Assembly (NCBI RefSeq): GCF_002013465.1
Contig: NZ_MAFC01000008.1
Span: forward strand, 248,001 to 312,000
Source: Mycobacterium sp. D16R12
GTDB taxonomy: Bacteria; Actinomycetota; Actinomycetes; Mycobacteriales; Mycobacteriaceae
Length of the DNA: 64,000 bases
Direction: 5' to 3'
Shown piece by piece: positions 52,197 to 61,918 of the stretch. Below the pieces are notes generated by a model, which saw nothing but the letters and a program-made list of their open reading frames with translations, was not told the origin of the DNA and made no database searches. Each line of letters starts with the position of its first letter. Within the stretch, counting starts at the first letter, position 1. The translations under genes and the position numbers were made by a program.

Positions 52197-52534
52197 GAAA
52201 TTACTGACCTCCAGGATCAAAAAATAGAACCTCTAGTCAATTACACCAGGCATCATAGGTGACCCGCCGCGATCAAACCCTCGAAATTCGGAAAACTTTT
52301 GATATTTGCGGGTGAATCACTGTTTTTTTGTCTGCCCAGTTAATGACGCGATATGTGCACATCAATATGTTGCTCATATATGGCTGGAGCCAACAGATTC
52401 CGCCTCGCCTACGGCCCGGATACATCAGGGTTATCGATTGGCGGGACAGAAACTAGGACACGTTCTAGTGTGTGACCTTGTTCGAGAAAAAGGCTTTCGA
52501 TCGTTCGTCCGATCAAGCGCCATAGGGGTGGAAA
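52197..52534. other. 338-bp divergent control region of the two P450 genes
   Basis: AT-rich core 52290-52385 with TTTTTTT and CATCAATATG; likely promoters both ways. A KstR-like box is at 52452-52469 on the right side. No coding frame or RNA gene seen. Confidence 0.5.
52452..52469. promoter_or_regulatory. KstR-like operator
   Basis: ACTAGGACACGTTCTAGT. The inner TAGGACACGTTCTA fits the KstR consensus TNNAACNNGTTNNA with one mismatch, and outer arms ACTAG/CTAGT are perfect. It lies 65 bp before the second P450 start, where a repressor would act. Confidence 0.5.
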
Positions 52535-53935
52535 TTGACACAAGCGGCCAGTGTTCCGTGCGCCCAATCGGCCACTACCTATGTCAGCCCTCCCGGCATG
52601 CGAGTGGCCCGGGCGTTGTCCAGGCTGCCCCGGTTGGGCGACACCGTCGGGTTGATGTTGGATCCCACCTTCTACCTGTTTGACAAGTATCTGCGGCACG
52701 GTCCGGTGTTCACGGTCAAGACGCCCTATCAGACGTACACGGTGCTGGCCGGAGCGGACGCGGCCACCTTCATGAGCAGCAAAGAAGGGCGTGAGTGCCT
52801 GACGGTCGGCAGCTCATGGCGTTTCGTCGAGGAGCAGTTCGGCGGCAGAGACTCGCTGGTTGCCGTGGATGGGCCCCAGCACAAGCAGTGGCGCACGCTG
52901 CTGCAGCGAGGTTACTCGCGCGAGGCCATCGCCGGCCGATATACGGAAGCCATCGAGGTGATCGACGATGCCGTCGACAAGCACTGGCAGCCGGGACAGT
53001 CGGTGCCGGTCCTCCCGGCAATGCAAAAGCTGTCCATCGCACAGGTCGGCACCTTCGTCGGCGGCGTTCGCCCGACAGACAGCGACATCGAGGATATCGC
53101 GCTCGTAACCCGTGAGATCCTGAAGATCGCTCCCGTCCAACACATTCCGAAGTTCATGCTGCGCCTCCCACGCTACGTCAATGCACGATCACGCATGGTC
53201 AGCGTGGCGCAGTCGGCCGTCGCCCTGGCGCGGCGCGCACAAGCAGGCGACGGGCCCCGGCAGTCGGCGCTCCTGGACGACATTCTCGAATCCTGCCGTA
53301 ATGATCCCGAGGCAACCAACCAGCGCAACATGTTGTTCCACTCGGTCTTGCCCTACTTTGCAGGAGTCGAAACTACCTCGGCAACAGCGACATACGCGCT
53401 CTACCTGATCCTCAAACACCCCACAGTCTTGGCGCGGATCCAGCACGAGGTGGACGCCATGTTCGCAGCGGGCGGGATCACCCACGACGGATTGTTCCAC
53501 TCAACCCCCGTACTGCATGGAGCCGTGATGGAGGCGATGCGGTTACATCCCATCGCCTCCTTCATCATTCGCGTGGCAGCCCAGGATTTCGAGTTCCACG
53601 GACATCGCGTCCGGCGCGGCGAAGGGGTGTTTGTCGGGACCACCGTCCCCCACTTCCTCAGTGAGTTCTACCCCGACCCTATGAGATTCGACGTCGACCG
53701 GTACGGCGACTCGGTAGGGCCCAACCGCACGCCGGGCGCATACTCGCCCTTCGGACGCGGGCCGCACATGTGTGTCGGCAAGGGGCTGGCCGAGTCGTTG
53801 ATGCAGCTCATGCTGGCGCGGATCATTCATCGTCGCACCCTGGAACCCAGTTCCCCGTCTTACCGGCTCTCCAACCGGATATCTTCGAGCTCTCCGTCGC
53901 CGAAGTTCGCTGTCCGCGTGGTTAGTTCGCGCTGA
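52535..53935 (+). CDS. Cytochrome P450
   Basis: 466 aa, longer than the divergent P450. I-helix FAGVETTSATATYALYL, ExxR in EAMRLHP, haem loop FGRGPHMCVGKGLAE. A proline-containing N-terminus (SPPGMRVARALSRLPRLG) resembles sterol- or fatty-acid-type CYPs. TTG start at 52535 with AGGGGTGG before it. KstR-like box upstream suggests sterol control (inference). Ends 14 bp inside the opposing nitroreductase-fold gene. Confidence 0.92.
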   Translation: MTQAASVPCAQSATTYVSPPGMRVARALSRLPRLGDTVGLMLDPTFYLFDKYLRHGPVFTVKTPYQTYTVLAGADAATFMSSKEGRECLTVGSSWRFVEEQFGGRDSLVAVDGPQHKQWRTLLQRGYSREAIAGRYTEAIEVIDDAVDKHWQPGQSVPVLPAMQKLSIAQVGTFVGGVRPTDSDIEDIALVTREILKIAPVQHIPKFMLRLPRYVNARSRMVSVAQSAVALARRAQAGDGPRQSALLDDILESCRNDPEATNQRNMLFHSVLPYFAGVETTSATATYALYLILKHPTVLARIQHEVDAMFAAGGITHDGLFHSTPVLHGAVMEAMRLHPIASFIIRVAAQDFEFHGHRVRRGEGVFVGTTVPHFLSEFYPDPMRFDVDRYGDSVGPNRTPGAYSPFGRGPHMCVGKGLAESLMQLMLARIIHRRTLEPSSPSYRLSNRISSSSPSPKFAVRVVSSR

Positions 53936-54521
53936 CGATGGACTCGATCAACTTGAACACACGGGGCTGGCGTTGCGCCTTGCGTTCCACATCGGCATGG
54001 TACGGAGACAGCTGCAAGATACGAGCCCAGATGACGTCGCGGTCGACTCCTCGCAGGGGCTCGGCCATGCAGACTCTCTCGCTGCCACCGATGTTCACAC
54101 GGCACGCGGGCCGTTTGATCAACCATGACGACCAGAGCGGGTGGTTCGGCCGCGACCAGTTGGTACCAACCACATATACCGCCCCGTCGATCATCAAGTA
54201 CTGCAAGGGCACAACAACTTCCTCCCCGCGCCCGTTGATGACCAACAAGGTCAATGACGGAATCCGTGAGACGGCCGTGATGGTCCACCGCCCCCCCGCG
54301 AGCCGATACAGCACACGGTCCGCGATGACCGAAGACCGCCGGATCGGCGCAGCCAGATTGTGGTGCCCCACTGACAGCACGGCCCTGCGGATCACCCCCA
54401 CGAGCCCGCCCCGCTCCTGCCATGCCTCCGCCGATGCGTCGATGTCAACCTCCCCAGTACAGGTACCCGAACAATGCCATGACGATAGCGCTCGCCGATG
54501 GCGGGCCGAACCGAATCTCAT
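53922..54521 (-). CDS. F420-dependent nitroreductase-fold (deazaflavin) protein
   Basis: 199 aa. SLTLLVINGRGEEVVVPLQYLMIDGAVYVVGTNWSRPNHPLWSSWLI is a Ddn-like barrel: the GRGEEV turn and WSRPNHPLWS are typical of FDOR proteins. Start uncertain: ATG 54521, or GTG 54401 giving about 160 aa. 92 bp from the divergent WS/DGAT gene. Probably an F420H2 oxidoreductase for a pathway intermediate. Confidence 0.75.
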   Translation of the reverse strand: MRFGSARHRRALSSWHCSGTCTGEVDIDASAEAWQERGGLVGVIRRAVLSVGHHNLAAPIRRSSVIADRVLYRLAGGRWTITAVSRIPSLTLLVINGRGEEVVVPLQYLMIDGAVYVVGTNWSRPNHPLWSSWLIKRPACRVNIGGSERVCMAEPLRGVDRDVIWARILQLSPYHADVERKAQRQPRVFKLIESIVSAN

Positions 54522-54613
54522 CGATCGACCCTGATGTGAAACCAGTGATCACAAATCCCGAGAACCTTGTGACCGAAGCGAATTCCGCTCCCCAACGATA
54601 GAAAGAACTGAGC

Positions 54614-55999
54614 ATGGAACAGCTGACCGGATACGACGCGAGCTTCCTCTACCTCGAGACACCTACGCACTATCACCAGGGTTACGGTGTCGTCATCCTC
54701 GATACATCCACGATGCCGGGCGGTTACAGCTTTGGAGCGGTCCGGGACTGGCTGGCCTCGCGAATTGCCGAAATCCCCACCTATACCGAGAGAGCCTACG
54801 ACCCCTGGTACAACCTCGGGCATCCCTTCTGGGTTGCCGATAGCTCGTTCGACCTGGATCGCCATGTACACCGAGTCGTCCTCCCGCCGCCCGGCACCGA
54901 CGCACAGCTCGCCCAGCGCTGCTCCGAAATCGCCTCGCTCCCCCTTGATCAGCGTTATCCGCTGTGGGGAATCTGGGTGTTGGAAGGCATGAACGGTGGG
55001 AACGTGGCGATTCTGATCAAGCGCCATAACGCGAGTCTGGATGGAGTTCGGGGCAATTCGCAACTGGGCCAGCTGTGCGGCAATGAAGCCACCGAGTTGG
55101 CGGTGGTCCGCGACGCGGGGCCGATCGAGCCACTCGCCCTGACGCTAGGTGGCTTACGCACCCTGGCCGGTAAGCCGATCAAGATGGCCAAGATGCTGGC
55201 CGAGAACATCAGGTCACGTCGCCACGGGGACACCCCAGAGCTTCCGCCCGGCGTCCCCGAACCCATGTCGGCGCCACGCACTTCGTTCAACACCACGCTG
55301 ACCTCCAATCGCAATCTGGCGTGGGTCAGCCTGCCGATCGCCGATGTGCTGCAGGTGAAAAGGCGGCTGGACGTGAAGCTGAACGACGTCATGCTGGCGT
55401 TGACCGCGACCGTGATGCGCAAGTACCTCATCGAACGCGACGAACTCCCGGACCAACCGCTGCGAGCCTTCGTCCCGGTCTCGGTTCACGACAAACCCGG
55501 GCAGCACGGCCGCAACCGCACCACCGGTCTGCTGACCAGTCTGCAGACCCGTACCGACGACCCCGTGCAGCGAGCACGGGAGATCGCATCCATCACCGAC
55601 GCCGCCAAGGTGCATGCCGAGGCACTGGGCCCCGGGCGGATCCACGACTGGTTCGACTTCAGCGCACGGTACTGGGGTCTGTTGTTCCGCGCGTACTCAC
55701 GTCTGCGCATGGCCGATCGACACAAGGTGATGCAGAACCTTGTGTTGTCGAATATTGGTGGGCGACACACAGATCTATACTTCGCCGGAGCAAGGGTGAC
55801 CGGTTTCTACCCCTTCGGTGCACCGTTCGACGGCGGTGCGCTGTTCGTCACGGTTGCCTCTCACGACGACCGGCTCAACGTGGGCTTGATCGCTTGCCCC
55901 GAGATCATCCCGGCGCTCGCCGATATCGCTGCAGCGTACAAAGAGGCTCTCGCCGAATTATCGGCGGCGCTGGATACCGCCGAGGCAATGTCCAAGTGA
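54614..55999 (+). CDS. WS/DGAT family acyltransferase with altered catalytic motif
   Basis: 461 aa, normal length for the family. N-terminal LTGYDASFLYLETPTHYHQGY, C-terminal NIGGRHTDLYFAGARVTG and the SNIGG region are conserved. The catalytic HHxxxDG motif reads HNASLDG (His138, Asn139): the second, catalytic His is Asn. A usual acyl-CoA:alcohol or DAG transfer is therefore doubtful; it might act on other chemistry or be structural. GTGA overlap with the aminotransferase gene couples their translation. Confidence 0.9.
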   Translation: MEQLTGYDASFLYLETPTHYHQGYGVVILDTSTMPGGYSFGAVRDWLASRIAEIPTYTERAYDPWYNLGHPFWVADSSFDLDRHVHRVVLPPPGTDAQLAQRCSEIASLPLDQRYPLWGIWVLEGMNGGNVAILIKRHNASLDGVRGNSQLGQLCGNEATELAVVRDAGPIEPLALTLGGLRTLAGKPIKMAKMLAENIRSRRHGDTPELPPGVPEPMSAPRTSFNTTLTSNRNLAWVSLPIADVLQVKRRLDVKLNDVMLALTATVMRKYLIERDELPDQPLRAFVPVSVHDKPGQHGRNRTTGLLTSLQTRTDDPVQRAREIASITDAAKVHAEALGPGRIHDWFDFSARYWGLLFRAYSRLRMADRHKVMQNLVLSNIGGRHTDLYFAGARVTGFYPFGAPFDGGALFVTVASHDDRLNVGLIACPEIIPALADIAAAYKEALAELSAALDTAEAMSK

Positions 56000-58170
56000 G
56001 CGGTCAGGGAGGGACGGGAGCCGCCCTGAACGCCGATAGGTACCGCGCCGCAACCCGGGACACGATCGGCACACTGATCGAGCTCAACAGGTCCAAACGA
56101 CCCAATATTCTCGTCGCGGGACTAGCGATCACGGCCGAGAGTGCGCAGGCGGGATACCTGATCAACGAATTGCTTTCTACTGGTGCCGATTACGTCACCT
56201 ACTTCGGTAACTCACTGGAAGAGGCATTGTCGGGGGCCATCCGATTGATCCGCCACACCAGCAAGGTAACCGGCGATCGACACTCCGAGAGCTGGATTCT
56301 GGTTGCGGACCGCGACGAAAGACTGCGGCGGTACTTCGATCCGCTCGATGAGGGCGACCGTGCGGGAATGGCGCGGCATGTGAGGTTCGTGTCATCCCCC
56401 GCGGAGGCGCTGGCGGAACTTCCGACACTGCCGTGGTCTGGACTGGTGGTCCTCGATCCTGGTGACGACGCGGCCGATCTACTGTCGATAGCGAAGCGGC
56501 ACAACATGATCCGAGTGGTAGCGGAGAGCCGTCCCTTGAGCGTGGTCGATGCCAGCAGTCGGCCAGACGGTGACGTGTTCGTCTTCGGCGAGAACCTCAC
56601 CGATTTCCAGGCTCCGTTCGGATCCTATTCGATGTCACAACACGCCTATCGCGTCTGGAACAACCCACTAGACGCCATGGCACAGACATCGACATTCGCC
56701 GCGAACGCCACAGCCTTGACGTTGGTTGTCGAAACCCTGCGCCGCCATGGGCATCTCGACGAGGCCCAGGAAGCCGTGCTCGCCGATATCCACGCCTCGC
56801 GCCGGGCGCGCAACGACCACTTCCACCGGTTCTCGAATCCGTCGGCGGCCAACCTGATGGAGGCCTTCGGCCTCGATTTCGACCTCTCGGAGGCCGACGG
56901 GGCACGGATCCTGTTGCGAGACGGCACAACACTGCTTGACTGCGCGCTCGGTAACGGTGCCAACCTACGCGGCCACAATCCGCCGGACCTCGCAGCGCTA
57001 CTCGCTGATCACGACGAGGAGGAGGACTACACCGCACGGCTGTCTGAGTTGCTTTGTGAAATAAGTGGTTTCGACGAGGTACTGCCAGCGGTCAGCGGGG
57101 CCACCTGCGTGGAGGCCGCGCTGTCGCTGGCACGGCTGGCACGCCCCGACAAACCGCGGATCGTCACCTTCCGAGGCAACTTCTCGGGTAAGACCATCAC
57201 CACCCTCAATGTCAGTCGCTACGGGCCGCAGCGTTCGGCCAGCATCGATGGAGCATTCGAGCCGTACTACCCGGATGTGGTGTTCATCGACCCCTTCGGC
57301 ACCCAGGCAGCGCAGGAACTCACCCAGGCCCTGGAGCACCCGGATGTGGGACTGGTGTGGTGTGAACTGATCCAAGGGATGTCATGCCGTGCGATACCTC
57401 CCGAGCTACTGCGCATAGTCGCCGACGCCAGGCAACGTCACGGATTTCTGGTCGGCGTCGACGAGGTGCTCACCGGCGTATGGCGCAGCGCCGAGACATT
57501 CCTCCTGCAACAAACGTGGATGCCCGGTGCCGTGGACATCGTCACCATTGCCAAACCCCTGTCGGACATGATGTTTCCCATGGCGGCCGCTCTGGCCACC
57601 TCGACAGTGGTAGACGCTGCGCGCGGAACAAGTGCGCGCGCCGTGGCCGACCTGCAGAGCCGGTACCGAAACAACCTCGGCGCACACATTGCCTGGCACG
57701 CCCTGCGCAGCGTCGACACCCCGGACTTGCACGCCCAACGCCGAGCCGAGCGTGCCATCCTCGTCGACGGCCTACGTCGTCTCGCGGCTCGATCACCGCT
57801 GTACCAGTCGGTGGAGGGCTATGGCACACATCTACGCCTCATCGTGAGTTCGCGGTACTTCCCATTCCAGGAGAACGGCCTGATGGGGGAATTGCTGGGC
57901 CAGGCAATGGAAGACCTGATCCTGCGGCGCTGCCACGTGATCCTGGGCCGCGGCCGCTTCTTTCCCCCGCTGTTCCCACCCACCGGGACCATGGCCGAGG
58001 CGATCGACCGGCTGGAACGGGGATTCGACGGTGTCACTGCGGTCACGGTCTACGCCACGCTGGTGCGCTGTCTCGCCGGTCTGACGACCTTCATGGTGAA
58101 AAGACAGATCCAGCGGCTGATGCCCGGCTCGATCCTGTCTCGGGGCACCACGAAGGAACAGGCGACGTGA
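55996..58170 (+). CDS. Fused class III aminotransferase: degenerate N-half plus active C-half
   Basis: 724 aa from GTG 55996, overlapping the WS/DGAT stop. C-terminal half (about 300-690) is a class III PLP aminotransferase: SGATCVEAALSLARLA (PLP phosphate), VGVDEVLTGVWRS (Asp) and TIAKPLSDMM with the Schiff-base Lys. The N-terminal half repeats the order in reduced form (YFGNSLEEALSGAIRLIR; GENLTDFQAPFGSY) with Asn where Lys is expected and no DEV motif. So it looks like a tandem duplication with one dead copy. Substrate unknown. Confidence 0.85.
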   Translation: MSGQGGTGAALNADRYRAATRDTIGTLIELNRSKRPNILVAGLAITAESAQAGYLINELLSTGADYVTYFGNSLEEALSGAIRLIRHTSKVTGDRHSESWILVADRDERLRRYFDPLDEGDRAGMARHVRFVSSPAEALAELPTLPWSGLVVLDPGDDAADLLSIAKRHNMIRVVAESRPLSVVDASSRPDGDVFVFGENLTDFQAPFGSYSMSQHAYRVWNNPLDAMAQTSTFAANATALTLVVETLRRHGHLDEAQEAVLADIHASRRARNDHFHRFSNPSAANLMEAFGLDFDLSEADGARILLRDGTTLLDCALGNGANLRGHNPPDLAALLADHDEEEDYTARLSELLCEISGFDEVLPAVSGATCVEAALSLARLARPDKPRIVTFRGNFSGKTITTLNVSRYGPQRSASIDGAFEPYYPDVVFIDPFGTQAAQELTQALEHPDVGLVWCELIQGMSCRAIPPELLRIVADARQRHGFLVGVDEVLTGVWRSAETFLLQQTWMPGAVDIVTIAKPLSDMMFPMAAALATSTVVDAARGTSARAVADLQSRYRNNLGAHIAWHALRSVDTPDLHAQRRAERAILVDGLRRLAARSPLYQSVEGYGTHLRLIVSSRYFPFQENGLMGELLGQAMEDLILRRCHVILGRGRFFPPLFPPTGTMAEAIDRLERGFDGVTAVTVYATLVRCLAGLTTFMVKRQIQRLMPGSILSRGTTKEQAT

Positions 58171-58175
58171 GCGGG

Positions 58176-59120
58176 TCAGCCGGAGTGCCGTGGGCGGGCC
58201 CCGAACCACCATGGGGCCACCAAATCAGCAGTGATACCGGCGATTTCGTTGGCCTCCTGAAACAGCACCCGCGCGGTGTCAGTCGAACTCGCGGTGGGCC
58301 ACGGCAGATAGTGATCGATCTTCGCGTAGGCGAGACCGGGCGGGGTGTCACTGCCCGTCAGGAAGCCGTGCAACCAGTCGGCCGAGCGTTCCGCCGCACT
58401 GAAGCCCTCCGAATTCTCGAACTTGGTGAGTACCGCACGGAACAGCCAGCGGGACACACCATTCATATTCCTGGTGATGCCGGTGGCCGGCATGATCCCC
58501 GGGTCGTACGAGAGCACCGCGTAGTCGTCCGGGGCTCGTTCGGAGTAGGCGCGACAGAGCTCCACCGTGCCCCTCTTACTGGTCACATACGCTTGCGGCC
58601 CGTCCAGCGCACCGGGCAGCGATGCCTGCGCCAGTGCAAGACCGGAGGGCTGCGGGAGTCCGCTCCACCAGCGCTGGCGATCATGAGATCCGGAACCCAC
58701 AAACACCACACGCGCCTTCTCGCCCAGAAACGGCGACAGCAGCGCCAGGAGCAGATGCGGCGCTATCAGATTGGTGACCATCGTGCTGTCGAGGCCCCCG
58801 TACGCGGATCCCGACCGACGCCCGGGATGAATCGCGGCATTGAGCACCACCGAGCCGATCGGCCCGAGGTCGCCGGCGCGCACAGCATCATTGAGCTCGG
58901 CCGCGGCCTCCCGAACACTGGCCAGGACGGCAAGATCGCACACCACGTAGTGCGCGCCATCTACCCCGAATCGACTGATCAACTCTTCGCGGCGTCTTTC
59001 ATTGCGACACAACATGATCAGTCGATACGAAGCGGAGTCGGCGAGGAGCTGGGCCAGTGCTGACCCAAGCCCGGACGTGGCACCCGTCAGAACCAAAGAT
59101 CGATTGCCGGTTCGGCGCAT
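58176..59120 (-). CDS. Short-chain dehydrogenase, protochlorophyllide-reductase-like
   Basis: 314 aa. TGATSGLGSALAQLLA, cofactor Arg in MLCRNERRREEL (NADPH), NAAIHPG, and YVTSK for catalysis. The long SDR type with insertions (RQRWWSGLPQP) is common in lipid pathways. ATG 59120. Convergent with the aminotransferase (5 bp) and divergent from the flavin monooxygenase. Confidence 0.9.
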   Translation of the reverse strand: MRRTGNRSLVLTGATSGLGSALAQLLADSASYRLIMLCRNERRREELISRFGVDGAHYVVCDLAVLASVREAAAELNDAVRAGDLGPIGSVVLNAAIHPGRRSGSAYGGLDSTMVTNLIAPHLLLALLSPFLGEKARVVFVGSGSHDRQRWWSGLPQPSGLALAQASLPGALDGPQAYVTSKRGTVELCRAYSERAPDDYAVLSYDPGIMPATGITRNMNGVSRWLFRAVLTKFENSEGFSAAERSADWLHGFLTGSDTPPGLAYAKIDHYLPWPTASSTDTARVLFQEANEIAGITADLVAPWWFGARPRHSG

Positions 59121-59171
59121 AGCTCAGGAATATACGGCCATAATCATCTCGAATCAGGCAGGGAGACCCAG

Positions 59172-60641
59172 GTGAGCTTCGAACACGACCAAGCTGTCGA
59201 CGTCCTCGTCGTGGGTGCCGGTATCGCCGGAATCAGCGCGGCATGGCATTTCGCCAACCACTGCCCGTCACTGAAGGTCGCAGTGCTGGAAAATCGTTCG
59301 GAGATAGGCGGCACATGGAGTCTCTTCCGCTACCCGGGCGTGCGCTGCGACTCGGACATGTACACGCTCGGCTTCTCCTTCGCACCGTGGACCGGGCGAG
59401 AGGCGATCGTGGACGGTGGCACCATCCTGCAGTATCTGAAAGACGTGGTCGCCAAGGAAAACTTGGAGCGGCTCATTCGATTCAACCATGGGGTACGCGC
59501 GGCACGGTGGTCGTCGCAGACCGACAAGTGGACGGTGCTGGTGGACACCCCAGATGGCCCCAGGACCATGACTTCTTCGTTTCTCATGGTGTGCACCGGC
59601 TACTACCGCTACGACGGTGGATACCTGCCGGAGTTCCCCGGGATCGAAAATTTCCCCGGCCCCGTGGTTCATCCGCAGGAGTGGCCCGAGCACCTCGTCC
59701 TGAAAGATAAACGGGTCGCCCTCATCGGCAGCGGAGCCACCGCCATGACCCTCGCACCGCGACTGGCCGAGGAAGCCCGGCATGTCAGCGTGGTACAACG
59801 CTCGCCAAGCTACGTTGTCAGCCGCCCGCAGCGTGATCGCTTCGCCAACCTGCTCTTGCGCTGGCTCCCCGACAGCGTGGCGCTGCAGATCATCCGCGCC
59901 AAGAACATATCTCTCATGACACTTTCCCTCTACCTCGCCCGCACGGTTCCAGAACGGATGGGCGAAGCCATCATCGACCGTGCGAAGCGCGAACTCCCGG
60001 CAGGCTATGACAGCGAGACTCATTTCCGGCCGCGTTACAAGATATGGGACAACCGGTTGTGTCTGATCCTCGACGGCAACCTGTTCGAATCGATCGGGCG
60101 CGGGGACCTCAGCATGGTGACCGGGGACATCGAGAGGTTCACCGAGACCGGCCTCGTTCTCACCTCCGGCGAGCACGTGCCCGCCGACATCGTGGTGGCG
60201 GCCACCGGATTCCATATGCGACTATTCGGCGGTATCGAGTTCTACCGCGACGACGAGCCCATCGATTTCAGCAGCACCGTCTGCTACAAGGGGATGATGC
60301 TCGACGGCGTACCGAATTTCGCCTTCACCGTCGGATATCAGGCCGCGAGCTACACGCTCAAGGCAGACATCGTGTCGCGGTATGTCAGCAGGCTGCTCGG
60401 CTACCTCGACTCCCACCGAATTTCCTCTGTGACACCACATCTCGATGACGATTCGGTGGACCTGGAGCCGTTCACGGGATACCGACCGGGCTATGTGGAG
60501 CGCGTGCTGGCCGACCTGCCACGCCAGGGATCACGGGCGCCCTGGCGACTGAGCATGAACTACTACCGCGACATGTGGATGGCGCGCGCGCAACCGGTCG
60601 AGGATAACAACCTCCGATTCTCGCAAAGCGCTGCGAGATAA
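59172..60641 (+). CDS. Flavin-containing monooxygenase (EthA-like)
   Basis: 489 aa. FAD motif VVGAGIAGISAAWHFA, then EIGGTWSLFRYPGVRCDSDMY, second Rossmann VALIGSGATAMTLAP, and ATGFHMRLFGG. Resembles mycobacterial EthA-type monooxygenases more than the operon one at 17.3 kb. NADPH-dependent oxygenation of a ketone, amine or sulfur group. GTG start with GGGAG upstream; 5 to 17 bp before the sulfotransferase. Confidence 0.92.
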   Translation: MSFEHDQAVDVLVVGAGIAGISAAWHFANHCPSLKVAVLENRSEIGGTWSLFRYPGVRCDSDMYTLGFSFAPWTGREAIVDGGTILQYLKDVVAKENLERLIRFNHGVRAARWSSQTDKWTVLVDTPDGPRTMTSSFLMVCTGYYRYDGGYLPEFPGIENFPGPVVHPQEWPEHLVLKDKRVALIGSGATAMTLAPRLAEEARHVSVVQRSPSYVVSRPQRDRFANLLLRWLPDSVALQIIRAKNISLMTLSLYLARTVPERMGEAIIDRAKRELPAGYDSETHFRPRYKIWDNRLCLILDGNLFESIGRGDLSMVTGDIERFTETGLVLTSGEHVPADIVVAATGFHMRLFGGIEFYRDDEPIDFSSTVCYKGMMLDGVPNFAFTVGYQAASYTLKADIVSRYVSRLLGYLDSHRISSVTPHLDDDSVDLEPFTGYRPGYVERVLADLPRQGSRAPWRLSMNYYRDMWMARAQPVEDNNLRFSQSAAR

Positions 60642-60658
60642 GGCAGTTGGTCCAGGAA

Positions 60659-61918
60659 ATGACGGCCCCGGCATTCCGAGTCACCCGTCCGTGGCCGATC
60701 CGCATGCTCAATCACGCCGGACGACCGCTTACCAGGATCGGCGCGGCCCCACGACTCGACCCGCAGGGCTTACGGGCCGCGGCAAGCCGCGCCGCCGGGT
60801 TGCCATGGATTCCCGACGGCTACCTGGACGCCGCGCTGGACGTTCTCACGGCTTCGTTGCGTGACGAAGCAGAGCTCAGTTTCCTGGGCCGAAAGATGGT
60901 GCAAGTACGCCTCGTCGGGATGTTGAGCACACGTCTGCGTTTGCGGGAACTGATCAGAAAACATCCCGAGATCGCGGAGCTGCAGGTGGATCCGCCGATC
61001 GTCATCGTCGGCCTTCAGCGCACCGGAACCACCCTGCTGCATCGGCTCCTCGCTGCCGACCCGGCAGCAGGGTCGATGAGATCATGGGAGGGCGCCCAGC
61101 CTCTGCCCCATCCACACGAATCTGCCGGCGCGGCCGATCTACGAATAGCCAAGGCCGCCAAGGACGAGACCTCGTTGCGGTATCTGGCACCACAGTTCTT
61201 CGCCATCCACTCGGTGGAGGCGGAGGCACCCGAGGAAGATGTACTGCTGCTGGACTTCGCGCTGCACAGCCAGATGCCTGAGGTGATGTTCCACGTCCCA
61301 ACCTATGCGAGTTGGCTTGCCGCACAGGATATAGAACCCGCATACGAGCTGCATCGACTTCTTCTGCAGGTGCTTCAGTGGCAGCGGCCCCGCGGGCGCT
61401 GGGTGCTTAAAACGCCCGCACACCTTGAACATCTGGATGTGTTACTGCGGGTCTATCCGGGCGCGGTGGTGGTCTGGGCACACCGGGATCCGGTCCAGAC
61501 CACGGCTTCGTCGTCAAGCATGCTGGCGCACTATCAGGCATTGTTCAGCGACCGGGTGGACCATCATCGGCTCTCCAGATACTGGCTCGGCAAGAACGCG
61601 GAAATCATCGACCGCGCGATCGCGGTTCGTGGCAACCATCCCGGGTCGTTCATCGACATCAATTACCCTGACCTGCTGAATGATCCGATGGGCGCGGTGC
61701 ACCGTATCCATCAGGCGGCAGGGCGACCGCTCTCCGATGAGGCGGTCGCGGCCATGCAGACATCGTTGCGCATGAACAGACAGCACAAGCATGGCGAGCA
61801 CCGATACAGTCTCGAACAATTCGGGCTGACGACAGCAGAAGTGGACGACGCATACCGTCGATACGTCGAGTACTTTTCGATCGAACGTGAAAGTGGTGGG
61901 GTGCGTGAGCATCAATGA
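60659..61918 (+). CDS. PAPS-type sulfotransferase-family protein
   Basis: 419 aa. IVGLQRTGTTLLHRLLAADP is the 5'-PAPS loop; RWVLKTPAHLEHLDVLL and VWAHRDPVQTTASS hold the 3'-PAPS and catalytic-region residues of the mycobacterial Stf-like family. Could sulfate a lipid or glycolipid hydroxyl. ATG 60659 chosen; TTG 60647 is an in-frame alternative. Overlaps the DUF1214 gene by about 14 bp, so coupled. Confidence 0.88.
   Translation: MTAPAFRVTRPWPIRMLNHAGRPLTRIGAAPRLDPQGLRAAASRAAGLPWIPDGYLDAALDVLTASLRDEAELSFLGRKMVQVRLVGMLSTRLRLRELIRKHPEIAELQVDPPIVIVGLQRTGTTLLHRLLAADPAAGSMRSWEGAQPLPHPHESAGAADLRIAKAAKDETSLRYLAPQFFAIHSVEAEAPEEDVLLLDFALHSQMPEVMFHVPTYASWLAAQDIEPAYELHRLLLQVLQWQRPRGRWVLKTPAHLEHLDVLLRVYPGAVVVWAHRDPVQTTASSSSMLAHYQALFSDRVDHHRLSRYWLGKNAEIIDRAIAVRGNHPGSFIDINYPDLLNDPMGAVHRIHQAAGRPLSDEAVAAMQTSLRMNRQHKHGEHRYSLEQFGLTTAEVDDAYRRYVEYFSIERESGGVREHQ

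Noticed and set aside
55321..55995. Open frame extending the aminotransferase upstream to give 949 aa
   Set aside because: It overlaps the WS/DGAT gene in another frame, is Arg-rich and shows no motifs; the GTGA junction at 55996 gives a normal coupled start.
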